Shown here: in pieces, positions 26,902 to 35,184 of the stretch
Numbering within the stretch: the stretch's first letter is position 1
Layout: each line of letters starts with the position of its first letter
Source of the DNA: Aeromonas sobria
Lineage (GTDB): Bacteria; Pseudomonadota; Gammaproteobacteria; Enterobacterales; Aeromonadaceae
Assembly (NCBI RefSeq): GCF_000820145.1
Contig: NZ_CDBW01000023.1
Location: 62,001-126,000, forward strand
Direction of reading: 5' to 3'
Length of the DNA stretch: 64,000 bases
Translations under genes and position numbers: made by a program
Notes under the pieces: model-generated
Seen by the model: the letters and a program-made list of their open reading frames with translations, nothing else
Databases searched by the model: none
Told to the model about the DNA's origin: nothing

Positions 26902-27998
26902 AATTTTTCAAATTACCGGATCTGGGTGAAGGGTTGGCTGAAGCCGAGATCGTCGAGTGGAAGGTGAGTGCCGGTGATACCGTTGCGGTCGATCAGGTGC
27001 TGTTGTCGGTGGAAACCGCCAAGGCGCTGGTGGATGTGCCCTCTCCGGTGACCGGGGTGATCGCCCGTCTCTGTGGCGCCGAGGGGGATATCCTCCATAT
27101 CGGTGCGCCGCTGGTGGAGTTCGAAGGGGGCGAGGATGATGGCACCGTGGTGGGCAAGGTCAGCGCTCATCAGCAACATATCGAGGATCACTTCGTGGTG
27201 GGGGCCATTGCCCCGGGTGGCGCGCTGGTGCAAGCCATGCCAGCCGTGCGGCTGCTGGCACAAAAACTGGGTCTGGATATCGACCGGCTCAAGGGGAGTG
27301 GCAGCGGCGGCATGGTGACCGAACTGGATGTGCAGCAGGCATTCGAGGCCCAGCAGAGCAGTGGCAACGAGTTCCTCAAAGGGTCACGGCGGGCCATGGC
27401 CAAGGCGATGGAGCTCTCTCATCAGACTGTGGTGCCGGTCAGCATCACCGATGAGGTGGATTTGCGTCACTGGCGGCCTGATGAGGATGTGACGGTGCGC
27501 CTTATCAAGGCCATTGGCGTGGCGTGCCGCGCCGAGCCCTCGATGAACGCCTGGTTCGATGGCGAAACCCTGTCACGGCGTCTGTTCAAAGAGGTCAATG
27601 TAGCCATCGCGGTGGATTCAAAGCATGGCCTTTATGTGCCGGTGATGGAGAACGTGGCCGAGCGGGAGGGGGCGGATATCCGGCAGGGGCTGGATCGGAT
27701 GATCGCCGATGTGAAGGCCCGTGCAGTGCCCCGTGAAATGTTGCAGGGGGCGACCATCACCCTGACCAACTTCGGCGCCATCGCAGGCCGCTATGCCAGC
27801 CCCATCGTCACGCCGCCGCAAGTGGCCATCATAGGGGCGGGCAAGTTGTTTGAAAAAGTGGTGTTCATTCATGGTGAAGCGCGTCCCGTCAGAACCTTGC
27901 CACTGTCGATGACATTTGACCACAGAGCATGCACTGGCGGGGAGGCTGCCCGTTTTCTCAAGGTGCTGGTGGATGCACTGGAAGCCGCCACGTTATAG
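26898..27998 (+). CDS. Dihydrolipoamide acyltransferase (E2) of the 2-oxoacid dehydrogenase
   Basis: E2 core protein of 366 residues. It has one lipoyl domain with the modified Lys at residue 42 (SVETAKALV), a peripheral-subunit-binding domain near residues 115-155 (MPAVRLLAQKLGLDID), and a catalytic acyltransferase domain ending TFDHRACTGGEAARF. The usual DHRxxDG is DHRxxTGG here, a variant I associate with a recognised subfamily rather than loss of function. It accepts the acyl group from E1 and passes it to CoA. No lipoamide dehydrogenase (E3) follows; a terminator does, so E3 must be shared from elsewhere. Confidence 0.88.
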   Translation: MKFFKLPDLGEGLAEAEIVEWKVSAGDTVAVDQVLLSVETAKALVDVPSPVTGVIARLCGAEGDILHIGAPLVEFEGGEDDGTVVGKVSAHQQHIEDHFVVGAIAPGGALVQAMPAVRLLAQKLGLDIDRLKGSGSGGMVTELDVQQAFEAQQSSGNEFLKGSRRAMAKAMELSHQTVVPVSITDEVDLRHWRPDEDVTVRLIKAIGVACRAEPSMNAWFDGETLSRRLFKEVNVAIAVDSKHGLYVPVMENVAEREGADIRQGLDRMIADVKARAVPREMLQGATITLTNFGAIAGRYASPIVTPPQVAIIGAGKLFEKVVFIHGEARPVRTLPLSMTFDHRACTGGEAARFLKVLVDALEAATL

Positions 27999-28003
27999 AC
28001 AGT

Positions 28004-28036
28004 TGTGCCCTGCCATTGGCAGGGCACAAATTTGTT
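28004..28036 (+). terminator. Terminator of the dehydrogenase operon
   Basis: Stem TGTGCCCTGCC / GGCAGGGCACA with a 3-nt loop followed by a T-rich AATTTGTTT. It begins 6 bp after the E2 stop. Confidence 0.88.
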
Positions 28037-28063
28037 TGCGTAATCGACAAAGCTGCGTATAAT
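28035..28063 (+). promoter_or_regulatory. Cold-shock gene promoter
   Basis: Consensus TATAAT at 28058-28063 with a weak TTTGCG -35 box 17 bp upstream. It predicts a leader of about 135 nt, the long untranslated region typical of cspA-type genes. Confidence 0.65.
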
Positions 28064-28090
28064 TCACTCCAGCTTGAAAGGGCGATAGTT

Positions 28091-28135
28091 ATGTCAATGA
28101 ATACGATGTTTTACATCTTGTCCTGTTGTTCATAG
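28091..28135 (+). CDS. Possible 14-codon leader peptide in the csp 5' untranslated region
   Basis: Short frame encoding [14 protein letters not shown], with AAAGGG about nine bases before its ATG and ending 68 bases before the csp start. It lies fully inside the predicted leader. It may be translated or may be chance; no comparable leader in E. coli csp genes is known to me. Confidence 0.3.
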   Translation: MSMNTMFYILSCCS

Positions 28136-28203
28136 TCATCCCGTTTTTTAAGCTTTATCCGCTGAAAAGCATAAGTAATTATTTTGAATACAGGTTTAAA
28201 GAT

Positions 28204-28413
28204 ATGTCTAACATGATCACCGGTACCGTTAAGTTTTTCAACGAAACCAAAGGTTTTGGCTTCATCCAGCAAGAAAACGGCCCGGACGTTTTCGTTCACT
28301 TCAGCGCAATTCAAGGTGCCGGCTTCCGCACCCTGGCTGAAGGTCAGCGCGTACAGTTCTCCGTGACCACTGGTCAGAAAGGCCCGCAGGCTGAGAACGT
28401 AACTGCTCTGTAA
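28204..28413 (+). CDS. Cold-shock protein (CspA/CspE family)
   Basis: Nucleic-acid-binding beta-barrel of 69 residues that melts RNA structure. RNP1 KGFGFI and RNP2 VFVHFS are intact, as are the N-terminal GTVKFFN and the C-terminal QKGPQAENV. The start at MSNMITGTV gives the normal length; the frame extends upstream through the leader only as a shadow. A long leader and the own terminator show a monocistronic unit. Assignment to CspA versus CspE or CspD cannot be fixed from the sequence alone, though a C-terminal extension as in CspD is absent. Confidence 0.93.
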   Translation: MSNMITGTVKFFNETKGFGFIQQENGPDVFVHFSAIQGAGFRTLAEGQRVQFSVTTGQKGPQAENVTAL

Positions 28414-28430
28414 TTCTTACAGAATTTAAG

Positions 28431-28466
28431 AAAGCCGTGGTACCTCTGGTGCCACGGCTTTTTGTT
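28431..28466 (+). terminator. Terminator of the cold-shock gene
   Basis: Stem AAAGCCGTGG / CCACGGCTTT with an internal ACC/GGT pair, followed by a T run. Confidence 0.88.
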
Positions 28467-28503
28467 TATCTGGCTCCTGCACTGATTCATAAACTCTTTC
28501 ATC

Positions 28504-28809
28504 ATGTCGCTATCGTTGCTGCTTATCTCCCTTCTTACCCCGATCTCCGATACGCCGGTACCGGTTCAATCCACGTTGGATGCACAGTTGGTTTGTCAGC
28601 AATTTGTGCAGGTTCGTCTTGGGCAAGCGTTACGGCCCGAAGAAATAAAGGCGCGACTGGTACCAAAAAGAGAGGGGGAGTGGCTGGTCGATGGCAAAGT
28701 GAAAGGACCCGAAGGTCCTTTGCTGTTTGCTTGCCATCTTCATCAAGGCAAGCGTTGGGAGCTACTTAACTTTTCGCTCTGGGCACCACAGCCGATTAAA
28801 GGGGCTTGA
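28504..28809 (+). CDS. Small hypothetical exported protein
   Basis: Frame of 101 codons beginning with a short hydrophobic segment (MSLSLLLISLLTP) that could be a signal peptide, followed by a hydrophilic domain ending LWAPQPIKGA. There is no recognisable ribosome-binding site before the ATG, and the last 14 bp overlap the convergent TIGR02647-like gene. I do not recognise it. Codon usage looks normal for the window, which is the main support. Confidence 0.45.
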   Translation: MSLSLLLISLLTPISDTPVPVQSTLDAQLVCQQFVQVRLGQALRPEEIKARLVPKREGEWLVDGKVKGPEGPLLFACHLHQGKRWELLNFSLWAPQPIKGA

Positions 28810-29044
28810 GTGCGACCAGCAGGTGCTGCAGGTGTTCCACCATGGTCATGCCGAACGGGGTGAGATAGCCGCCATCTACTGCGCTGATGAGCCCCTGCTG
28901 ATGCAGACGGGCAGCGGCCTGGCACAGGTCGTCAGACATATCGCTGCGTAATTTAATCCCCAAACTCATGTTGGCCGGATCAAAGCATGCCAGTATTTTC
29001 AAATCGTTGACAAATTCGTTAGAAACCTGGTCGATCCCAATCAT
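28796..29044 (-). CDS. TIGR02647-family small protein
   Basis: Protein of 82 residues with a winged-helix-like look. The segment LCQAAARLHQQGLISAVDGGYLTPFGMTMVEHLQHLL matches, from memory, the TIGR02647 family of about 80-residue gammaproteobacterial proteins of unknown function. Preceding it are FVNDLKILACFDPANMSLGIKL and a start with GGAG eight bases upstream. It is monocistronic and converges on the small hypothetical protein. Confidence 0.78.
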   Translation of the reverse strand: MIGIDQVSNEFVNDLKILACFDPANMSLGIKLRSDMSDDLCQAAARLHQQGLISAVDGGYLTPFGMTMVEHLQHLLVALKPL

Positions 29045-29290
29045 GGATTCACTCCTTACGCTAAAGATGTATGCAAACTAGCATCCCCGAATCCACTTTA
29101 GTGGGCGCTGGTTCAAATTATTGATCTTTGGCTAGATTGCTCGTTTCAAATGCTGTTTTTTTCGGCGGAATCAAATGCTTGGCCAACTGGCTTCACCAAG
29201 GGTCTAACCACTGTAAACGTGATAGGATAAGGCACTTTTTTACATAGTGCGGCCCGTTGGCGGCTGTGCGCTTAGTTCAAGGTATCGCTC

Positions 29291-29848
29291 ATGGTCAAGA
29301 TCACTCTGGTATCCCTGCTGCATTCACTTTGTCCCCGCTTTCCGGTCTACCCCACGTCTTTATTGACGTCACTGCTGGATGCTCATCAGGGTGAGGTGTG
29401 GTTGCCTGCACGCAAGGGCGCCGATATCGCGGTGCTACGCAAGCATGTCAAAGGGGCAGTGGCACATGAGCTGGCGTCACTCAATTCCGGCTGGTGTGAT
29501 TTTGCCGCCAGTGACAGCGGCGACACGCCCGAGTTGGATGCGCTGGCCAACTACGACACCGAGATGATGGATAACCTGCTGATGTATTGGCACAGCGCGG
29601 TCAAGATCAACAGCCCGATCACCGATAACCTGTTTGAGCTGCGCCGTGAGGTAGTCGATGAGGCCCATGGGGCTAAACTCGCTGCCGCGTGGGAGCAACA
29701 ACAGCAACTGCGGTTTGAGCAGCTGATGGCGATGGCGGCCAACGGCGGAGATCTGCTCTGTTTTGTCGAGGTTGAATCGGCCTATTGGTTGCGCCAGAAG
29801 CTCAGTGAGCAAACCGACATCACGCTTTGCTCGCCCTCAATTGCCTGA
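29291..29848 (+). CDS. Hypothetical protein of 185 residues
   Basis: Soluble protein with no signal peptide or membrane segment. The N-terminal part reads MVKITLVSLLHSLCPRFPVYP, the centre is acidic and helical, and a Gln-rich helix (AAAWEQQQQLRFEQLMAMAA) lies near residue 140. I do not recognise the family. Coding is supported by even codon usage over the full length and by the downstream hairpin at 29965. The upstream 246 bp hold no gene or clear promoter. Confidence 0.6.
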   Translation: MVKITLVSLLHSLCPRFPVYPTSLLTSLLDAHQGEVWLPARKGADIAVLRKHVKGAVAHELASLNSGWCDFAASDSGDTPELDALANYDTEMMDNLLMYWHSAVKINSPITDNLFELRREVVDEAHGAKLAAAWEQQQQLRFEQLMAMAANGGDLLCFVEVESAYWLRQKLSEQTDITLCSPSIA

Positions 29849-29964
29849 TGGCAAGGATGGTGGGAACGGTTGTTGGCAATCGTTGCCAATGATGCAGTAA
29901 GGGTGAGGCGATGGGGTCGGCAGACGAGTGTATCCATGACCTGATGACGTCCGCTAACGTCGAG

Positions 29965-29991
29965 AAAGATGGCCCGTGACGGGCCATCTTT
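29965..29991. terminator. Bidirectional terminator between the hypothetical gene and the TonB receptor
   Basis: Perfect 12-bp stem AAAGATGGCCCG / CGGGCCATCTTT with a 3-nt loop and T/A flanks on both sides. It lies 21 bp past the receptor stop. Confidence 0.87.
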
Positions 29992-30011
29992 GTTAAGTGC
30001 AGATCAGAGGA

Positions 30012-32126
30012 TCAGAAGGTGATATTGGTCGAGATCCAGAAGCGGCGCCCTTCCTGATTATTGTTGTATTCGTTGGCATACTCGGTTTTGCCAGCGTCGT
30101 TATAGGCGTGGTACTGCAAGAAGTCTTCATCCAGCAAGTTGTAGATGGTGCCATTGACGGTGACATTTTCGCTGATCCGGTATGACGCCCCTAGGTGGAA
30201 CAGGGTAAATGCGTTGTAATCACCAAACGTATCTTGCTCGGCACCGACCCCGCGCCAACGCTTGCTGCGATACTCACCCTGCAGCCAGGTATTCAGCTGG
30301 GCAGTGGTCTGCCAGTTCAGCTTCATGTTGACCATGTGTTTGGGGGTATCGGTCAGCTGCTGGCCCGCTTGCGAGCCCGATTTTTGCTCGCTATCGGTGA
30401 AGGTGTAGTTGGCTTTGAGATCCCAATACTCTGCCAGCGGAATGTAAGATCCTACCTCGACCCCCCGGGTAATGGCCTCGTCGATATTGACTGTCTGACC
30501 AAACTCTTTGATATCGTTCCAGCTGGTTCCTATATCGACACAGCCCGGCTGATTGGGCGCCTTGCTGTAGTGGCAGTTAGCTACCGGCGTGCCGCTGGCA
30601 ATCTTGTCGTTGAAGTTATTCTGGAACAGGGTGAGGTTGGCGTTAAAGCCATTATCGGCCTGATAGTAGGCTGCCAGCTCCGAACTGGTGGTGGTCTCGG
30701 GGGTCAGGCTGGGGGTGCCGATGAGCGGCAGGGCCCCTTGGCGGCCGAATCCGACGATGCCGCTGGTCAGTTGATCCAGGCGAGGGGTCTTGTAACCCTG
30801 GCTGACACCCCCCTTGAAGGTCCAGTTGCTGCTGGCATTCCACACCAGATAACCACGTGGACTGAGCTGGCTACCAAACACACTGTGGTCATCATAACGA
30901 GCACCAACAGTGAGCGCCCAATCAGCCAGGAAGCGCCACTCATCTTCAGCAAACAGTGCCAGTTGCTTATGCTCGAACGGTGCTGTAGCAACCCCGTCGA
31001 TCATCTCTGCTTTCCACCACTGGCCGCCGACCGAGAGGGTATTGTCACCCAGCACTGTGACTAGCTTGCTGTCGATTATGGTGTTTTCCAGCTCAAGGGT
31101 ACGGGGAGTCCCTGCCGTTTTCCCCGGAACACCTTTGGGCAGGGTCCGTCCTGCGGTATCTGTTTCGCTTCGGGTAATGCTGCTGGAGAGGTTACCAAAA
31201 CTGAAACGGCCATCGTGGGCCAGCACATATTGATCGCGGCTGTAGCGTTGTTGTTTCTCATAACCACCGATCTTGGTCGGTGTATCCAGGGTGCCAAGCT
31301 GGCCCTCGCTGTTGTCATATTCCTGATTGCCGCGATCAACATCCAGCCAGATATCCTGATTGCTGGTGGGGGTGAACGTCACTCTTCCGCCCAAATTCTG
31401 AATGTCAGATTTTACGGGGTTTGCCCCCATGATCGGTGTTTTTTCCAGGCCATTGGCGTCCTGATAGCGAATATCAGAGGCACTGCGGTCAAACACACTG
31501 CCGCGCAGGGTCAGCCCCAATTTGTCTTCGATCAGGGCGCCGCTGGTATAGAAACTGACCGCTGCACTGTTGCCAAATTCCCGGTGCTGCTGTTGGGTAT
31601 TTTCCAGGGTAAGGGCGCCCATCCACTCTTTGGCCGGTTTGCGGGTAATAATGTTGACGACCCCACCCATTGCATCTGAACCATAGAGGGTGGACATGGG
31701 GCCACGGATCACTTCGATACGCTCAATCGCCGCGACTGGTGGCATAAAGCTGTTGGCGGTTTCACCGAAGCCGTTGGGGGTCACGTTCCCCACATTGTTC
31801 TGACGGCGACCATCGATCAGGATCAGGGTGTAGTCGCTGGGCATACCCCGCATGCTGATATTCAGGCCACCCGTCTTGCCGACGCTGCCTCCCACATCCA
31901 CTCCTTCCACATCGCTGAGTGCATCAGCGATGCTCGCCACGCGTTTTTGTTCCAGATCTTCGCGAGTGATAACAGTGATGCTGGCGGGCGCATCGGTTAC
32001 CTTCTGCTCAAATCCGGATGCCGTGATCACCATGGTTTCATTGACTGCCTGGGCCGAGACTGCGCCGGCAGGCAGCAGAGCCATCGCAATGGCGTAACCA
32101 AGTCGGGATGGTTGAGGTATGGGCAT
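30012..32126 (-). CDS. TonB-dependent siderophore-type outer-membrane receptor
   Basis: Outer-membrane barrel receptor of 704 residues. I start at MPIPQPSRLG, preceded by AGGAG, which gives a signal peptide cleaved near AVSAQA. The TonB box ETMVITAS follows immediately, then the plug domain (APASITVITREDL, MRGMPSDYTLILIDGRRQNN, IERIEVIRGPMSTLYGSDA, GGVVNIITRKP) and the 22-strand barrel. The barrel ends with a Phe (FWISTNITF). The plug blocks resemble the FepA/CirA/IrgA catecholate group, but the ligand is unproven. A perfect Fur box lies in its promoter, and the divergent metal-uptake operon makes it the likely outer-membrane entry point of that system. Confidence 0.92.
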   Translation of the reverse strand: MPIPQPSRLGYAIAMALLPAGAVSAQAVNETMVITASGFEQKVTDAPASITVITREDLEQKRVASIADALSDVEGVDVGGSVGKTGGLNISMRGMPSDYTLILIDGRRQNNVGNVTPNGFGETANSFMPPVAAIERIEVIRGPMSTLYGSDAMGGVVNIITRKPAKEWMGALTLENTQQQHREFGNSAAVSFYTSGALIEDKLGLTLRGSVFDRSASDIRYQDANGLEKTPIMGANPVKSDIQNLGGRVTFTPTSNQDIWLDVDRGNQEYDNSEGQLGTLDTPTKIGGYEKQQRYSRDQYVLAHDGRFSFGNLSSSITRSETDTAGRTLPKGVPGKTAGTPRTLELENTIIDSKLVTVLGDNTLSVGGQWWKAEMIDGVATAPFEHKQLALFAEDEWRFLADWALTVGARYDDHSVFGSQLSPRGYLVWNASSNWTFKGGVSQGYKTPRLDQLTSGIVGFGRQGALPLIGTPSLTPETTTSSELAAYYQADNGFNANLTLFQNNFNDKIASGTPVANCHYSKAPNQPGCVDIGTSWNDIKEFGQTVNIDEAITRGVEVGSYIPLAEYWDLKANYTFTDSEQKSGSQAGQQLTDTPKHMVNMKLNWQTTAQLNTWLQGEYRSKRWRGVGAEQDTFGDYNAFTLFHLGASYRISENVTVNGTIYNLLDEDFLQYHAYNDAGKTEYANEYNNNQEGRRFWISTNITF

Positions 32127-32174
32127 GTGAACTCTCCTGTTGTTATTGGAATGCGGCTGACGAGTCAATCCTGC

Positions 32175-32193
32175 TATTGATAATCATTATCAC
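32175..32193 (-). promoter_or_regulatory. Fur box of the TonB receptor gene
   Basis: ATTGATAATCATTATCACC contains the perfect 6-1-6 palindrome GATAATCATTATC (32179-32191), the core Fur consensus. It lies about 50 bp before the receptor start, so iron repression is expected. Confidence 0.85.
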
Positions 32194-32426
32194 CCTGTGG
32201 CGGCAGCATTCTATGCAAACTCGGGTCGAGCAGAGAGTTATGTTTATGGAACCTGTTGTTCCAAAAAATGGAACTGGCGAGGTGAGGTTGGTTCTCGTCT
32301 GGGATGCAATCAATTAATCGATACTTAATTTAAGTTAAATCAGTTAGTTACTGTTTTTTTGCAGATAAGGGCGAAGAGAGGCCCGCCATAGCAAAAGCTT
32401 TTATTGTCAATTCAATGAATTAAACG

Positions 32427-32458
32427 TTATTGACAATGATTTGCATTTGCAATACTTT
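32427..32458 (+). promoter_or_regulatory. Promoter of the divergent metal-uptake operon with an overlapping Fur-like site
   Basis: Consensus -35 TTGACA (32430-32435) and a weak -10 TACTTT 17 bp later. GACAATGATTTGCATTTGC across them matches one Fur half-site well and the other partly. The 374-bp intergenic region has no gene, and between the two promoters only A/T-rich DNA is visible. Confidence 0.55.
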
Positions 32459-32500
32459 GCCGCGGTTTATGATGACTACCTGCGGGAGCTTTTCTTTACC

Positions 32501-33124
32501 ATGTCGAGCAAGTCTGCCCGTCCCTATCATGTGCCTCGCTGGGTTCGCCCTCTGCATACATACAGCTCCATGCTGATGCTGGTGATCATGCTCTTTTTCA
32601 CAGTGACCGGATTGACGCTGAACAATCGTCAGTGGCTACCCGCAGCGTCCCCTTTGGTACATCAACGATTGGTATTGCCAGCCCAGTGGGTGGAAACCGG
32701 GTTATGGCAACAGGATCCTCTGTTGGCGGGTGCGCAGCTGCTGCACTGGCTCCGTCAGCAAGATGTGCTGGCGGGTGGGGAAGTCGTCATGGAGTGGAAT
32801 GCCGATGAGCAGTTGCTCACCCTCGACATCAAGCGCCCCGGTGGCTACAGCCTGGTAGAAATTGAACCCGCCCTGGCAGAAGTGAGGATCGAGACTCAGC
32901 CAGCGGGTTGGCTGGCCCAGCTCAACGATCTTCACATGGGGCGCTACAGTGGCGAGCTATGGCGATGGTTCATCGACCTGTCAGCGTTGGTCATGTTGCT
33001 GTTTACCTTGAGCGGTTTCTGGTTGGTGTTGTCCCAGCGCAAGCGTCGGATTGGCCTGTTTGGTCTCAGTCTGGCGGGCACGACCCTGATGGGCATGTTC
33101 TACCTCATTATCCTCTACTACTAA
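32501..33124 (+). CDS. PepSY-type transmembrane protein, FpvG-like
   Basis: Inner-membrane protein of 207 residues. One helix near the N terminus (about 20-45, with LHTYSSMLMLVIMLFFTVTG), a periplasmic domain of about 110 residues, then two C-terminal helices preceded by LHMGRYSGELWRWFID. The His residues at helix ends are the usual feature of PepSY_TM proteins, some of which are ferric-siderophore reductases. The downstream gene order resembles the Pseudomonas fpv locus, where the PepSY protein FpvG reduces siderophore iron in the periplasm. The start is uncertain; the first of several ATGs lies at 32441. It is the first gene of the operon. Confidence 0.75.
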   Translation: MSSKSARPYHVPRWVRPLHTYSSMLMLVIMLFFTVTGLTLNNRQWLPAASPLVHQRLVLPAQWVETGLWQQDPLLAGAQLLHWLRQQDVLAGGEVVMEWNADEQLLTLDIKRPGGYSLVEIEPALAEVRIETQPAGWLAQLNDLHMGRYSGELWRWFIDLSALVMLLFTLSGFWLVLSQRKRRIGLFGLSLAGTTLMGMFYLIILYY

Positions 33125-33136
33125 ACGGAGTCCTGG

Positions 33137-33619
33137 ATGTTCAAATCCACCACGCTGGCACTCGTGCTGGTGAGTGTGCCAGCTGCCGCTGAGGTGACCT
33201 TGTCACTGGAATTACCGCGTCATGAAGGTAGTCAATACCGCCCTTATGTGGCTGTCTGGGTAGAAAATCCCCAGCAACAGGCGGTGGCCACGCTCGCCGT
33301 CTGGCGCAAAGAGGCGGACTGGCTCAAGGATATGCGGCGCTGGTGGCGCAAGAGTGGCCGCTATGAGAATGGCCAGCCGGATGGAGTCTCCGGAGCGACC
33401 CGTAAACCCGGGGTTTACCAATTGCAGTGGGACGGCCGTGACCAGCAGGGCAACGCCCTGCCGCCGGGGCGTTACACCCTGCATATCGAAGCCGCTCGCG
33501 AGCATGGCAGTCGATCTTTGGTCAGTCAGGCGATTGAACTTGGACAAACAACCAGTTACCACCTCGAACCCGTCGCTGAACTGGGCGCGATCACCATCCA
33601 CACCGGAGTTAAATCATGA
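33137..33619 (+). CDS. DUF2271 periplasmic protein
   Basis: Exported protein of 160 residues with a signal peptide ending near VPAAA. The DUF2271 signature is strong: RPYVAVWVENPQQQAVATL, then WLKDMRRWWRKSGR, then VSGATRKPGVYQLQWDGRD and LPPGRYTLHIEAAREHG. The family is of unknown function but recurs beside PepSY membrane proteins and metal transporters. An AAACGGAG ribosome-binding site precedes the ATG, and the stop overlaps the next start by four bases. By position it may correspond to FpvH, one of the small partners of the iron reductase in Pseudomonas. Confidence 0.83.
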   Translation: MFKSTTLALVLVSVPAAAEVTLSLELPRHEGSQYRPYVAVWVENPQQQAVATLAVWRKEADWLKDMRRWWRKSGRYENGQPDGVSGATRKPGVYQLQWDGRDQQGNALPPGRYTLHIEAAREHGSRSLVSQAIELGQTTSYHLEPVAELGAITIHTGVKS

Positions 33620-34425
33620 TTAACCGTTCCTTTGGCTGGGGCCTGCTGGCCCTGGTTGCCACGTCCGCTTCCGCGCATCCGGTCTGGATGCTGCCAAGTG
33701 AGTTCAATGTGTCGAGTGATACTGCCCATTGGGTGACAGTGGATGGCACGGCGTCCCACGGGGTATTCAGTTTTGACAAGCCGATAGGGCTGGATAATGT
33801 CACTGTCTATGATCCCGCAGGTAACCCCGCCAGGATCGGGCCCTATTACAAAGGGCAACGCCGCAGTGTGTTTGATCTGGCATTGAGCGAGGTGGGCACC
33901 TACAAGGTCGAGCTGCGTAATCCGCCTCGTTATGTCACTACCTACACCATTGGCAAGCGCAATACTGAACGGCGGATCATGGCCAACAAGCACGAGGCTA
34001 CCGCTCAGGTGCCAACCAAGGCGCAGGGGGTGACCACCTATGCCATGCAAAACATCAGCGCCTTCTATGTCACCCGCAACACGCCAAGCGATACCGTGCT
34101 CAAAAGCAGCGGCCAGGGGCTCGAGCTGCAACCATTGACCCATCCCAGCGATGTGGTGGTGGGTGAGGCCGCCCGTTTCCGCCTGACTTTCGATGGTCAA
34201 CCGCTGGCTGAGCGCAAAGTAGAAGTGGTGGGGCATGGCACTCAGTGGCGTGATGGGCGCCAGCAGCAGGATCTGGTGAGCGATCAGGATGGTGTGGTGG
34301 CATTCACTCCTGCCCAGCGGGGCCCACACCTGCTGTCTGCCAACATTGAGCAGGTCAGCCGTTCGCCACTGGCTGACAAGGTGGAGATCAACTACCTGCT
34401 GACCTTCGAGGTGCTGCCGCAATGA
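33616..34425 (+). CDS. DUF4198 periplasmic protein
   Basis: Exported protein of 269 residues with a signal peptide (cleavage after ATSASA) and the typical mature start HPVWMLPSEFNVS. Two beta-sandwich parts follow, separated around residue 165 (LELQPLTHPSDVVVGEAARFRL). DUF4198 proteins occur in metal-uptake loci (nickel, cobalt, iron) and are thought to assist periplasmic handling of the metal. It overlaps the genes on both sides by four bases (ATGA), so it is translated as part of the operon. A direct role in iron release is inference from context. Confidence 0.83.
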   Translation: MINRSFGWGLLALVATSASAHPVWMLPSEFNVSSDTAHWVTVDGTASHGVFSFDKPIGLDNVTVYDPAGNPARIGPYYKGQRRSVFDLALSEVGTYKVELRNPPRYVTTYTIGKRNTERRIMANKHEATAQVPTKAQGVTTYAMQNISAFYVTRNTPSDTVLKSSGQGLELQPLTHPSDVVVGEAARFRLTFDGQPLAERKVEVVGHGTQWRDGRQQQDLVSDQDGVVAFTPAQRGPHLLSANIEQVSRSPLADKVEINYLLTFEVLPQ

Positions 34426-34730
34426 CACTGCTTAACAAGTTGGCGATCGCTTTGACGTTACTGACGCCGCTGGCCGCCCAAGCCCACTATCCGGTGATGG
34501 ATTGTGGTCGTGAGGGGGCTGAGCTGGTCTGCAAGGTGGGCTATAGCGATGGCACGTTCGCGACCGGTGCCGAGGTCGTCATGTATAGCTATGACGATGA
34601 AGTACTGGCTACCGTCAAGGCCAATGGTCACTCCCAAGCACGTTTCACCGAGCCGAAAGGGGAGTTTTACATCCGCTTCGATGCCGGACATGAAGATCCA
34701 GCTGAATTTGATTATGCCGAGTTGCTCTGA
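34422..34730 (+). CDS. Small periplasmic protein of the metal-uptake operon
   Basis: Exported protein of 102 residues with a signal peptide ending at AAQA and a mature start HYPVMDCGREGAELVC containing two Cys that could form a disulfide. The C-terminal half is acidic (DAGHEDPAEFDYAELL). Its beta-rich pattern resembles the C-terminal domain of DUF4198-type proteins, so it may be a single-domain relative of the preceding protein. It is coupled by a four-base overlap to DUF4198 and one base from the next gene. No specific function is recognised. Confidence 0.72.
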   Translation: MTLLNKLAIALTLLTPLAAQAHYPVMDCGREGAELVCKVGYSDGTFATGAEVVMYSYDDEVLATVKANGHSQARFTEPKGEFYIRFDAGHEDPAEFDYAELL

Positions 34731-34731
34731 C

Positions 34732-35184
34732 ATGACCGGTTACCGGGAGCGAGTGGCGCCGGATAATGGGCGCAACGAGAACCGCTGGGTGGCGATCTTC
34801 ACCATCGCCCTCTTGTTGTGTGGCGTGGTGGGGATCTGGCTGCGCCAGGAGCCTGCCACGCCAGTGGTGCAGACTCTGCAACTGACCCCGTCCGCGCGCC
34901 AGCAGCTCACCGAGCTCACCATCGCCCTTGATGAAGCCCGCTTTATGGCCAGTGACGGGCGCTGGCCTGCGTTGGCCGCCATGGCGCAAGCACAGATCCC
35001 GCCTTTTCACGAGGGTGACTGGCAGGAGCTGGCCAATGGCTGCTGGCTGGGGCCTCGCCCTGGTCATGCTGATGGGCGCTGGCTATTGTCGCTGCCTGCC
35101 AACGCCATTTTTATGGCTGGCGAGGGGGTATCCGGTACCCCTGATTGCACTACACCTATCCACTGGATTTCGATGACACCATGA
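34732..35184 (+). CDS. DUF6162-like single-pass membrane protein
   Basis: Protein of 150 residues with one N-terminal helix (WVAIFTIALLLCGVVGIWL, about 18-37) and a periplasmic helical domain. The segment QQLTELTIALDEARFMASDG with the following PPFHEGDW resembles, from memory, the DUF6162 family found upstream of metal ABC importers in Pseudomonas and relatives. I use the ATG at 34732, one base after the previous stop; the open frame continues upstream only through the previous gene in another frame. The stop overlaps the binding-protein start (ATGA). Confidence 0.72.
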   Translation: MTGYRERVAPDNGRNENRWVAIFTIALLLCGVVGIWLRQEPATPVVQTLQLTPSARQQLTELTIALDEARFMASDGRWPALAAMAQAQIPPFHEGDWQELANGCWLGPRPGHADGRWLLSLPANAIFMAGEGVSGTPDCTTPIHWISMTP

